DNA of 64,000 nt, taken from NCBI RefSeq assembly GCF_004331345.1, contig NZ_SJJZ01000002.1:434001-498000 (forward strand), written 5' to 3'. The DNA is from Kribbella soli. Lineage in GTDB: Bacteria; Actinomycetota; Actinomycetes; Propionibacteriales; Kribbellaceae. A program made the translations under genes and the position numbers. Positions 18,475 through 26,499 of the stretch are shown here, piece after piece (position 1 is the stretch's first letter; the number at the start of each line of letters is the position of its first letter). The notes under the pieces are model-generated. The model did not search any database and was not told the origin of the DNA. It saw only the letters and a program-made list of their open reading frames with translations.

Positions 18475-18512
18475 AAACCCTCACCGCAACGGCGCGGTGG
18501 GGGTTTCTTCTT
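18475..18512 (+). terminator. Rho-independent terminator of rbpA
   Basis: AAACCCTCACCGC (18475-18487) pairs with GCGGTGGGGGTTT (18494-18506) around a 6-nt loop, with one G-T wobble, followed by the T-rich CTTCTTGTTCT. It is 10 bp after the rbpA stop. Confidence 0.85.
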
Positions 18513-18520
18513 GTTCTGAT

Positions 18521-18550
18521 TTGCCTAAAGGGCTTAGGCAATTACATAAT
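18521..18550 (+). promoter_or_regulatory. Autoregulated TetR promoter, leaderless
   Basis: TTGCCTAA (18521-18528) and TTAGGCAA (18534-18541) are perfect 8-bp arms around AGGGC. TTGCCT can serve as -35, and CATAAT (18545-18550) as -10 after an 18-bp spacer. The ATG at 18556 follows 5 nt later, so the transcript is probably leaderless. A repressor bound at the palindrome would block the promoter directly. Confidence 0.65.
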
Positions 18551-18555
18551 GAGCT

Positions 18556-19128
18556 ATGGCAAGAGCGGGGTTGAGCGGTGCGCGGCTGGCGCAGGCCGGT
18601 GCCGAGCTGGCCGACGAGGTCGGCTTCGAACAGGTCACCGTGTCCGCACTGGCCCGGCACTTCGGCGTCCAGGTGGCGAGCCTGTACTCGCACGTCCGCA
18701 ACTCCGACGACCTGAAGGCCCGCATCGCCACAGTCGCCCTCACCGAGCTGGCCGACCAAGCTGCCACCGCCGTGGCCGGGCGCGCGGGCCGCGACGCCCT
18801 GCACGCCCTCGCCGACGTGTACCGCGACTACGCCCGCACCCACCCAGGCCGCTACACAGCCACCCGCCACACCGCCGCTGCCTCAGTTCTGGGCGAGCAG
18901 TACGTAGCTGCCGGGCGTAGGCACTCGGAGCTCGTCCGCGCCGTCCTCCGTGGGTACGACCTCGACGAGCCCACCGAGACCGACGCCGTACGGCTCCTCG
19001 GCAGCACGATCCACGGCTACATCACCCTGGAGCTCGCTGGTTCCTTCTCGCACAGCGAGCCCAGCGCCGGCGACAGCTGGCCACGCATCATCGACGCCCT
19101 CGACACCCTCCTCCGCAGCTGGAGCTGA
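18556..19128 (+). CDS. TetR/AcrR-family regulator (WHG-domain type)
   Basis: A 190-aa repressor. The N-terminal helix-turn-helix (LAQAGAELADEVGFEQVTVSALARHFGVQ ... LYSHVRNSDDLKARI, residues about 8-60) is followed by a C-terminal domain like TetR_C_33. It is the first gene of a two-gene operon and lies behind a palindrome that overlaps its own promoter, so it most likely represses itself and the SGNH hydrolase gene. The ligand may relate to the hydrolase substrate or product. Confidence 0.88.
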   Translation: MARAGLSGARLAQAGAELADEVGFEQVTVSALARHFGVQVASLYSHVRNSDDLKARIATVALTELADQAATAVAGRAGRDALHALADVYRDYARTHPGRYTATRHTAAASVLGEQYVAAGRRHSELVRAVLRGYDLDEPTETDAVRLLGSTIHGYITLELAGSFSHSEPSAGDSWPRIIDALDTLLRSWS

Positions 19129-19129
19129 C

Positions 19130-20284
19130 ATGATCACCACCCCCATCTCCCCCCGCCTTCTCCGCGGTGCGCTCGACCTCGAGCAGACCGACCGCGGCAT
19201 CCTGCCGCACCGCCTGCCGGCTTGGGCGCGAGCGCAGTACGACGACGGCCAGATGTCGATGGTCGAGTCACAGCCCTCCGGCGTACGCCTCGTCTTCCGT
19301 ACGTCGGCCACCGTCGTCGAGCTGGAGACGCTGCCGACGAAGCGGGACTACGTCGGCGCTCCCCCACGTCCGGACGGCGTGTACGACGTACTCGTCGACG
19401 GCCAGCTGGTGACGCAGCTCACCGCCAGCGGCGGCGATGTGATCACTATCGACCTGATGACGGGCGCCACCGAGACCCGGCCCGGTCAACCCGACACGCT
19501 ACGAGTCGCCGGGCTGGCCGCCGTACCGAAGACCGTCGAGATCTGGTTGCCGCACGACGAGACCACTGAACTCGTTGCCCTGCGCACCGATGCTCCGGTC
19601 GAGCCGGTGCCGGCCGCGCGCCGGGTCTGGCTGCATCACGGGAGCTCCATCAGCCACGGCTCCAACGCCACCCACCCGACCGGCACCTGGCCGGCCCTGA
19701 CCGCCGCTCAGGCCGGTGTGGAACTCGTCAACCTGGGCTTCGGCGGCAGCGCGTACCTGCAGCCGTTCATCGCCCGCACCATCCGCGACACGCCCGCCGA
19801 CCTGATCAGCCTCAAACTCGGCATCAACATCGTCAACAGCGACGGACTGCGTCTCCGCAGCTTCACCCCGGCCGTCCACGGCTTCCTCGACACCATCCGC
19901 GACGGCCACCCCGACACGCCGCTGCTGGTCGTCTCCCCCATCCTCTGCCCGATCCACGAGGACACCCCCGGACCGACCAGCTGGGACCTGTCAGCCCTGG
20001 CTGCCGGCGAACTCCGCTTCACGGCCACGGGCAACCCCGACGAGATCCCGGCCGGCAAACTCACCCTGTCGATCATCCGCGCCGAACTCGCCCGCATCCT
20101 CACTCAACGCGCCCTGACAGACCCGAACCTCCACCACCTCGACGGCCGCGAGCTGTACGGCGAGGCGGACAACCTCGCCCATCCACTCCCCGACGACCTC
20201 CACCCCGACGGCCCCACCCAGCAACTCATCGCAGACCGGTTCACCCAGCACGCCTTCACCCCGAAAGGCCCCTTCACCGCCTGA
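19130..20284 (+). CDS. SGNH/GDSL-family esterase
   Basis: A 384-aa hydrolase. The N-terminal half is a beta-sandwich-like domain; the catalytic SGNH domain starts near residue 165 with WLHHGSSISHGSN (nucleophile Ser in the GSS block), continues with NLGFGGSAYLQPF (Gly block), LKLGINIVNSD (Asn block) and ends LPDDLHPDGPTQQLI (Asp/His block). This layout resembles carbohydrate esterase-type GDSL proteins that remove acyl groups. No signal peptide is seen. The start lies 1 nt after the TetR stop, with GGAG upstream. It overlaps the convergent FUSC gene by 11 bp. Confidence 0.85.
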   Translation: MITTPISPRLLRGALDLEQTDRGILPHRLPAWARAQYDDGQMSMVESQPSGVRLVFRTSATVVELETLPTKRDYVGAPPRPDGVYDVLVDGQLVTQLTASGGDVITIDLMTGATETRPGQPDTLRVAGLAAVPKTVEIWLPHDETTELVALRTDAPVEPVPAARRVWLHHGSSISHGSNATHPTGTWPALTAAQAGVELVNLGFGGSAYLQPFIARTIRDTPADLISLKLGINIVNSDGLRLRSFTPAVHGFLDTIRDGHPDTPLLVVSPILCPIHEDTPGPTSWDLSALAAGELRFTATGNPDEIPAGKLTLSIIRAELARILTQRALTDPNLHHLDGRELYGEADNLAHPLPDDLHPDGPTQQLIADRFTQHAFTPKGPFTA

Positions 20285-22595
20285 CCAATTTGGTCCCGCG
20301 GGCGTCGGGCTGCTCGACAGGCGCTGTGCTGGTTCGGCCGGCTGCGAGCGCGAGGCTCGGTTGCAGGCGGCGGACCACGTCGAGATGCGCATTGGTCCAC
20401 AGGATCCGGATCGCTGTCGGCGTTGCTTGCCCGTCGGCGTCGTACAGGTCCTGCCGTACGGCCTCCACCAGACGGCGCTTGCCGACAAGATCGTGCGGCA
20501 GCGGCTCGGGCACGCGGCCTTGGCCGTCCAGGGCGGCGGCGAGAGCGGAGTACCACTGCAGCAGCCGGTCCGCCGACGCAACGAGCGTGGCCTGCGCGGC
20601 GGCGCGGTCGTCGGACGGCGGCCGGCCATCGGCGTACCGTTCCCACAGCTCGAGTACGGCGTCAGCAGCCAACCGGATGCCCACGACACCGGTGACGAGC
20701 GCGGTCATCTCGCTCAGCGGCACCGGCTTCGCGCCACGCTCGGTGAGGTACGTACGGAACGTGTCATCCAATCGACGCGCCGCGGCCGCTGCCCGTCGCC
20801 CGTCCTGTGGCGCCGGCGGCCCGGGCGCGCAGCAGGAGACCGCATACCCGACGACGCTGACGAGGTACTGCGCGCTGTCGACGTACGCCTCCGCCAACGC
20901 TTTCCCGACCGCGGTGGACGCGCCGCGCGGCCAGAACAGCAGGCCGACGAGCAGACTCACCGCGCAGCCGAGCGCGATGTCCTCGATGCGGAACAGGAGC
21001 AACGACCAGCCTTCCGGCTGCGCGATGTTGAAGAGGATGACCAGCGTGACCGTGAACGCGGCCTGCCCGGTCGCGAACGAGATCGCCGCGGGCACGATGC
21101 CGGCCAGCAGGACCGCGAGCGGGAGCAGCACCCACAGGACCACCTGGTTGTCGCCGATGAGGAGCAGGAGAGCTGCGCCGACGATCGACCCGACCACGGT
21201 GCCGCCGACGGCGCGGTACGCGTTCTGGCCGGTGTTGAGCGCGTTCGATCGCAGTACCGACAGCGTGCCGAGGATGACCCAGAAGCCGTGCTGGACCCCG
21301 GTGAGGTTCGCGAGCGCGACCGCGGCGGCAAGACCGGCCGCGCCGCGGATGCTGTTGTGCAGCCAGACCGAATGCGACTCGAGATGGGCGGCAGCCCGTT
21401 CGGCGGCGCTGACGACCGGCCCGGCGAGTGACTGTGGTTCCCGGCCGAGCAGGCGATCCGTCCAGCTGCGCTGGTCAGCGATCCGGGCGGTCTCCACGTT
21501 CTGGGCGATCAGCAGCACGCCGAAGGCGATCTCCTGAGCTCTGAACGGCACGTTGAGTCTTCCGAGAAGGTCGGCAGGCGATCCGTACGTCGACGGCAGC
21601 CGACCTACGGCCCGCTCCTCGAGGGACGCCACGGCATCCTGAAGTACGTCCTTCGCTGCGGAGAGCCCGTCGAGCTTCGGGTCCTCGAGCACTTCCGCGC
21701 AGCGTTCCAGGACCTCAGCGGCCGCGAGGTGGACGGCGGCGGACTCCGCGTCGTCCACAGGAGGAGCTGCAGGACCGGGATCGTCGAGAATCGCGCTCAG
21801 CCAGGTCAGTTCGTCGACCAGCCGCACCAGCGCCCTGGACCCGGTCGACAGACCGGTCGGCCGATAAGGCGTGGCGGTGAACGTACGCCGCAGCTCGTCG
21901 ATCAGGGTCGCGGTCTGTTCCGTGCGTACGGCGCAGACCTCGATCGAGTCCCGCGCCTCCGAACGCAACTGCGCCGCCGCCGCTCGACACACGCGTGCCG
22001 CCGGCGCCGCGAGCGGGTCGGCCCACGGCTTCGGCCAAAGCAGCCAGACGGCGAAGACCGCTGCCACAGCAGCGATCGAGACGCCGGCCAGCCGATCCGG
22101 CAGCGTCGACAGCGGGGCCGGCGTGGAGACCGAGAGGATGAATGCGAGCAGCAACGACGTACCCGCGCCGGCCAGGACCGAGCTGACGACCCCGGAGAAC
22201 AGGACGACGAACCCCACGACAGCTGTGGCCATGATCGCCGACCAGACGGACCGGCCCGCGACCGTGCCCAGCGAGACCAGCACGAGCCAGGCCAGTGCCA
22301 GCTGAACCTGCGCCCGGATCCGCTGAACCATCGACCCCGAGAAGTCGACCAGCAGCAACATCGCGAACGCCCCGAACGCCGCGAACGTCGCCACCGCAGG
22401 AGCCTGCAGAACCACGGCGCAGAACGCGAACAGGACCGGCATGACAACGGCGGTCCGCGCGGCCCGGCGCGTCGCACCAAGCCCGGGATCCCGCCCCCGC
22501 AACCAGGCGACGAGACGCCGACCGAGCAGCTGCACCCCGCACCCCGCCTCTCGCCCGAAGCCTCGAAGCCGACTGCGCCAGTCTCCTCCAACCAA
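20274..22595 (-). CDS. FUSC-family membrane protein
   Basis: A 773-aa protein with two clusters of five to six membrane segments (about residues 45-190 and 405-560), each followed by a cytoplasmic helical region, as in FUSC/aromatic-acid-exporter proteins (YccS/AaeB type). Motifs GTLSVLRSNALNTGQNAYRAVGGTVVGS and RIEDIALGCAVSLLVGLLFWPRG mark the second, conserved unit. Related proteins export aromatic acids or other small organic anions; the substrate here is unknown. The start is uncertain: the frame opens with TTG at 22595 and no convincing Shine-Dalgarno sequence is seen. Confidence 0.8.
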   Translation of the reverse strand: MVGGDWRSRLRGFGREAGCGVQLLGRRLVAWLRGRDPGLGATRRAARTAVVMPVLFAFCAVVLQAPAVATFAAFGAFAMLLLVDFSGSMVQRIRAQVQLALAWLVLVSLGTVAGRSVWSAIMATAVVGFVVLFSGVVSSVLAGAGTSLLLAFILSVSTPAPLSTLPDRLAGVSIAAVAAVFAVWLLWPKPWADPLAAPAARVCRAAAAQLRSEARDSIEVCAVRTEQTATLIDELRRTFTATPYRPTGLSTGSRALVRLVDELTWLSAILDDPGPAAPPVDDAESAAVHLAAAEVLERCAEVLEDPKLDGLSAAKDVLQDAVASLEERAVGRLPSTYGSPADLLGRLNVPFRAQEIAFGVLLIAQNVETARIADQRSWTDRLLGREPQSLAGPVVSAAERAAAHLESHSVWLHNSIRGAAGLAAAVALANLTGVQHGFWVILGTLSVLRSNALNTGQNAYRAVGGTVVGSIVGAALLLLIGDNQVVLWVLLPLAVLLAGIVPAAISFATGQAAFTVTLVILFNIAQPEGWSLLLFRIEDIALGCAVSLLVGLLFWPRGASTAVGKALAEAYVDSAQYLVSVVGYAVSCCAPGPPAPQDGRRAAAAARRLDDTFRTYLTERGAKPVPLSEMTALVTGVVGIRLAADAVLELWERYADGRPPSDDRAAAQATLVASADRLLQWYSALAAALDGQGRVPEPLPHDLVGKRRLVEAVRQDLYDADGQATPTAIRILWTNAHLDVVRRLQPSLALAAGRTSTAPVEQPDARGTKLVRR

Positions 22596-22666
22596 CGCCG
22601 CCGGTCACGCCCCTTGGCTGTGCTGACCTCCTGCCGCACCTAACCCAGGTGCCGCGGGATGTGGGG

Positions 22667-23146
22667 CTACTTCTTGTCGGGGTCGATGACTTCGCCTTGG
22701 ACCACGTCATCTGTTGGGCGTTGTGGGCCGGGGGTGCCGGCGCCTGGGATGAAGGTGCCGAGGCCGGGGCCGCCTAGTTGGGTGGCGACGCGGCGGCCGA
22801 AGAAGGCGGTCATGGCGCGGCGGGCCAGTGGGCGCGTGAAGGGGAGGACGAAGAAGAAGCCGAAGATGTCGGTGATGAAGCCCGGGGTGAGCAGCAGCGT
22901 CCCGCCGACCAGGACCAGGGCGGCGTCAGCCAGCTCCCGGCCGGGCATCTTCCCGGTCTCGAACGAGCTCTGCAGCGCCCGCCACGCCCGCCGGCCCTCG
23001 CGCTTGATCAGCCACGCGCCGAGCGCGCTCTCCACCAGCAGCAGCGCGACCGTCGGCCACCCGCCGATCACCTGTCCGACCTGGATGATCACGAAGATCT
23101 CCGCAATCGGCACTACCAGCAACGCAAGCGCCACAAACCACGGCAT
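22667..23146 (-). CDS. FxsA-family membrane protein
   Basis: A 159-aa protein with four hydrophobic stretches and the FxsA hallmarks PIAEIFVIIQVGQVIGGWPT, SALGAWLIKREG and LTPGFITDIFGFFFVLPFTRP. In E. coli FxsA relieves phage T7 exclusion; the cellular role is not known. AAGGGG lies 6-7 nt before the ATG. It sits 73 bp downstream of lnt on the same strand, a pairing also seen in other actinobacteria as far as I recall. Confidence 0.9.
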   Translation of the reverse strand: MPWFVALALLVVPIAEIFVIIQVGQVIGGWPTVALLLVESALGAWLIKREGRRAWRALQSSFETGKMPGRELADAALVLVGGTLLLTPGFITDIFGFFFVLPFTRPLARRAMTAFFGRRVATQLGGPGLGTFIPGAGTPGPQRPTDDVVQGEVIDPDKK

Positions 23147-23219
23147 GTCCTACCCCTTCCTGCCTGAGACACCAGCGTACGGAACGAGTGGGCACAGCAA
23201 ACCCTGAGTGAACCCTGAC

Positions 23220-24782
23220 TCAGACCGGGACCTTCTCGCGGCTGGGCGTCGCAGCCGGCGGCGGGGTCTTGTCCGTGCGCCCGCGGCGGCGCTTGACCAG
23301 CGCCAGCGCGAGACCGAGCAGACCGAGTCCGGTGAGGACCCACTCCGGCCAGCCGCCGAGGATCGTCGCCAGCGTCTGACCGTCCTGCACGGGAACGGTC
23401 GCGACGTACACGTCCGGCACGAACTGCGCCGACTTGTGCTCGACCGTGCCGTCCGGACGGATCACGCCGGAGATCCCGCTCGTCGACGCGATCAGCACAG
23501 TGCGCCCGGTCTCGATCGCCCGCATCCGGGTGATCGCGAACTGCTGCTCGGGCTGACCGGTTCCGCCGTACGTCGCGTTGTTGGTCTGCACGATCAGCAC
23601 CTGCGCGCCGCCCTTGACCACGTCGTGGATGACGTTGTCGTACGCGAGCTCGAAGCAGATCACGTCGCCGTACGTGACCCCGCGGATCGGCATTACGCCC
23701 GGACCGACGCCCGGCACGGTCTGGGCCCCGATCATCTCGAGCCGCTTGATGTAGGGCAGCAACTGGTCGCGGAACGGGATGTACTCACCGAACGGCACCG
23801 GGTGCCGCTTCGCGTACCGCTGCCCGGGCCCCGTCGCGGGATCCCAGACGATGCCGGTCGTCTGCCGCTCGTTCTCCCCGGGCCCCTCGGTGACGGCGCC
23901 GACCAGGATCGGTACGCCGACCGCCTTCACCGCGGTCTCGATGTCAGCGCGGGTCTCCGCGTCCTTGTAGGGGTCGATGTCGGTCGAGTTCTCCGGCCAG
24001 ATCACCAGGTCCGGCTTCATCTCGGTGCCGGCCTGGACCCGCTTCTGCAGGTCGAGGGTCGCGTTCATGTGGTTCCGCGTGACAGTCCGGGCGCGGCCGA
24101 GGAACTCCAGCCCCTTGCCCGGCACGTTGCCCTGCACCATCGCGGCCCGCACGGTCTTGCCGTCGCCCTCGATCGACAGGTGGATCAAGGCACTCCCGAA
24201 CACGATCGCCAGCCCCGCGACGAGAGCCACGGCGCGCAGGCGCAGCGCGGTCCCCCGGCGCAGTACGGCGTACAGCAGGACGCCGACGAACGCGACGACG
24301 AAGCTCAGGCCCGGGATGCCGACGTACGCGGCCAGCTTGCCCAGGGACTCGTCGGAGAACGCCCACGCGAGCCGGCCCCACGGGAAGCCGCCGAACGGCA
24401 CCGACGCGGTCGCGAACTCGGTCGCCACCCACAGGCACGGGATCCACAACGCCCACAGCCGAAGCTTCAGCACCTGCGTCGCGAACAACCCGAAGACCGC
24501 GTAGAACAGCCCCTCGAGGATCGCCAGCGCGATCGCCGCGTCGCCCCCGATGATGCTCAGCCAGGGGACCAGAACGGCGTAGTACGCGATCCCGAACCCG
24601 GCGCCGACCAGGAAGCCGGCTTTCATCGAGATCCCGTTCAGCGCGGCCAGGAACAGCGGTACGGCGATGATCGTGAGCCAGGGGTGGTCGTGCGGCTCGA
24701 ACGCGAAGCCGAGCAGACCGCCGGCGACCACGGCCACCGCCACCCGCGGCAGCAGCCGCCCCAGCGCCTTCAACCGGTCCAC
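23220..24782 (-). CDS. lnt: Apolipoprotein N-acyltransferase
   Basis: A 520-aa integral membrane enzyme that N-acylates the lipid-modified cysteine of lipoproteins. Six to seven N-terminal membrane segments are followed by a nitrilase-like domain and a last segment near the C-terminus. The catalytic trio is visible: Glu in LVIWPENSTD, Lys in YAKRHPVPFGEYIPF and Cys in DVICFELAYD. The GTG at 24782 was chosen because AAGGGG lies 6 nt upstream and the length then fits the family; the frame extends further but without homology. It serves lipoproteins like those at 10972 and 52756. Confidence 0.9.
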   Translation of the reverse strand: MDRLKALGRLLPRVAVAVVAGGLLGFAFEPHDHPWLTIIAVPLFLAALNGISMKAGFLVGAGFGIAYYAVLVPWLSIIGGDAAIALAILEGLFYAVFGLFATQVLKLRLWALWIPCLWVATEFATASVPFGGFPWGRLAWAFSDESLGKLAAYVGIPGLSFVVAFVGVLLYAVLRRGTALRLRAVALVAGLAIVFGSALIHLSIEGDGKTVRAAMVQGNVPGKGLEFLGRARTVTRNHMNATLDLQKRVQAGTEMKPDLVIWPENSTDIDPYKDAETRADIETAVKAVGVPILVGAVTEGPGENERQTTGIVWDPATGPGQRYAKRHPVPFGEYIPFRDQLLPYIKRLEMIGAQTVPGVGPGVMPIRGVTYGDVICFELAYDNVIHDVVKGGAQVLIVQTNNATYGGTGQPEQQFAITRMRAIETGRTVLIASTSGISGVIRPDGTVEHKSAQFVPDVYVATVPVQDGQTLATILGGWPEWVLTGLGLLGLALALVKRRRGRTDKTPPPAATPSREKVPV

Positions 24783-25336
24783 GCCGTACCCCTTGTCCTC
24801 ACTCCACCGGCGGACGCCGGTCGCATGACCGTACAACGTCCGGGGCACGCCAATGTATCCGGTCAGTAGCCAGAAGGTGTCCGGACCGAGGGGCGGAGAA
24901 CTACACGCCTGGGATTCGGAGGGCGGGGGCCGGAAGGGAGGAAAGAGGCTCGGCGTGCCTTCGGACCAACCGTCGATGCGCTGGCTGCGCACTGTCGGGC
25001 TGTTGTCTACTGGCCGCCGAGCCTCTTCCACCTCTGCCCCGCGGGGGGCTCACCGCCGGCGATCTCAGCCCCCGTCGACTCAAGCCTGGCTTTGGCCTGG
25101 TCAGCGTCGCGGGATCATCCGGCGGCCGAACTTCGTGTGACCGTTGCACAAACGGGTTATGACGACTCCCAAAACGATGCTCGCTGGCGGCGACGGTGTC
25201 AACCTCTCCCCCGGCTCTTTGAGCCCGTTGTAACACTATCGCCTGCCCTACAAGGGAAAACGAGGATCCTTCAGCCGAGTCACGTTACAGAGCGGTATCG
25301 GCACTCCACGTGATCGTTACCCTGGGCAACCAATCG
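24783..25336. other. 554-bp intergenic region with RNA-like secondary structure
   Basis: No convincing protein gene is seen; small frames on both strands lack family features or start signals. AAGAGGCTCGGCG (24943-24955) and its complement (25015-25027) form 13-bp arms around 59 nt. Other hairpins are GGCTC-AAA-GAGCC (minus strand, near 25215) and CCGTT-GCACA-AACGG (25141-25155). TTGACA-N17-CATCGT on the minus strand (about 25175-25202) could be a promoter reading toward lnt. It may hold a long structured leader or a small RNA. Confidence 0.4.
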
Positions 25337-25726
25337 TCACCCAACCGGTACGACGACGGTTCCCTTGGCCCTCGTGATCTCCAACGGTTCGGCCAGCACC
25401 TCGGCCGCCGATTCGGATTGGTCCGGACGTCCGCGGCACACGACGTACGCGCTGAAGTCGAGGTCGCGGCTGCGGTTGCCGACCCGGGTGATGACTGCCT
25501 TCACCTCGACGACGTCACCGGCCCGCAGCGGCTGCAGGAACTGCACGTCGGAGTACGACGCGAACAGTCCCTCGTCACCGTCCGCCTGGATGCACACCTC
25601 GGTCGCGACGTCGCCGAACAGCGCGAGCACGTACGCGCCGTCGACCAGGTTCCCGGCGTAGTGCGCATGGCTGTACGGAACGTACCGGCGATGCGCGACG
25701 GTCAGTCCAATGGTTGCCTTAGACAC
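25337..25726 (-). CDS. kal: 3-aminobutyryl-CoA ammonia-lyase (hotdog fold)
   Basis: A 129-aa hotdog-fold protein that matches Kal of the lysine fermentation pathway, which removes ammonia from L-3-aminobutyryl-CoA to give crotonyl-CoA. The segment YVPYSHAHYAGNLVDGAYVLALFGDVATEV and SDVQFLQPLRAGDVVEVKAVI follow the family. Its start lies 2 bp after the kamE stop, so it is the last gene of the operon. Context (kamD, kamE, kdd) makes this reading much more likely than a generic thioesterase. Confidence 0.85.
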   Translation of the reverse strand: MSKATIGLTVAHRRYVPYSHAHYAGNLVDGAYVLALFGDVATEVCIQADGDEGLFASYSDVQFLQPLRAGDVVEVKAVITRVGNRSRDLDFSAYVVCRGRPDQSESAAEVLAEPLEITRAKGTVVVPVG

Positions 25727-25728
25727 CT

Positions 25729-26499
25729 TTATGCGACCCCGCTTCTAGTTGAATGCAGCCTGTAGGCATGACGCCGGGTCACCAGCGCGTCGACGAGATA
25801 GCTGGCCACTTCACCCGGAGTCGTTCCGCGGCCGAACACCCGGTCGACGCCGAGCTCGCCGGCCATCTGCTCGGTGAAACGGGGGCCGCCGGCAACAAGT
25901 ACAGGCCGCGCGTCCTCGGCGTACGCCTCCCGGAACGCAGCGGACATCTCCTTGGTGTTGAGTACGTGCGCCTCGCGCTGCGTCACCACCTGCGACACCA
26001 GGATCGCGTCGGCCTTGTCGGCCTTGGCCCGCCGGACCAGCTCCGGTACGGCGACCTGCGCGCCGAGGTTCACGACCTTCACCTCGCGGTAGTACTCCAG
26101 GCCCTTCTCCCCCGCGAATCCCTTGATGTTCAGGATCGCGTCGATACCGACCGTGTGCGCGTCGGTGCCGATGCAGGCGCCGACCACGGTCAGCCGGCGG
26201 CGCAGGCCCTTGCGGATCGCGAGGTTGACCTCCTTCGGCGACAGCAGCGGGTAGTCGCGCTCGATCACCTCGACCTTCGACGTGTCGACCAAGTGGTTCA
26301 CGGGCCCGTAGACCACGAAGAACGTGAAGTCCGGGCCGATCGGCTTCGAGTGCACGACCAGGGCCGGATCCATGCCCATCTTGTTGGCCAGCTGGACCGC
26401 GGCACCCTCGGCGCGCTTGTCGTGCGGGACCGGCAACGTGAACGACAGCTGCACCATCCCGTCCCCGGTGGTGTCGCCGTACGGCCGGATGATGCTCAC
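25729..26499 (-). CDS. kamE: Lysine 5,6-aminomutase, beta subunit (B12-binding)
   Basis: A 256-aa subunit that carries adenosylcobalamin. DxHxxG is present as DAHTVGID (His115), and Lys126 in ILNIKG lies 11 residues later, the same spacing as the cobalamin His133 and PLP-binding Lys144 in the Clostridium enzyme. With KamD it moves the amino group of L-beta-lysine from carbon 6 to carbon 5. The GTG start overlaps the kamD stop (GTGA). It is fourth in the kdd-amidohydrolase-kamD-kamE-kal operon. Confidence 0.93.
   Translation of the reverse strand: MSIIRPYGDTTGDGMVQLSFTLPVPHDKRAEGAAVQLANKMGMDPALVVHSKPIGPDFTFFVVYGPVNHLVDTSKVEVIERDYPLLSPKEVNLAIRKGLRRRLTVVGACIGTDAHTVGIDAILNIKGFAGEKGLEYYREVKVVNLGAQVAVPELVRRAKADKADAILVSQVVTQREAHVLNTKEMSAAFREAYAEDARPVLVAGGPRFTEQMAGELGVDRVFGRGTTPGEVASYLVDALVTRRHAYRLHSTRSGVA

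Noticed and set aside
24853..25140. 95-codon plus-strand ORF upstream of lnt
   Set aside because: No ribosome site, no recognisable features and low-complexity Arg/Ser/Pro content.
25136..25150. CRP/GlxR-like site TGTG-N7-CACA
   Set aside because: The spacing is one base shorter than the known 16-bp consensus.
24783..25317. Known riboswitch (c-di-AMP, cobalamin) or 6C RNA upstream of lnt
   Set aside because: I looked for their conserved cores on both strands and found none; only general stem structures are present.
25337..25726. Generic thioesterase reading of the hotdog gene
   Set aside because: Its place directly after kamE and its similarity to Kal make ammonia-lyase the better call.
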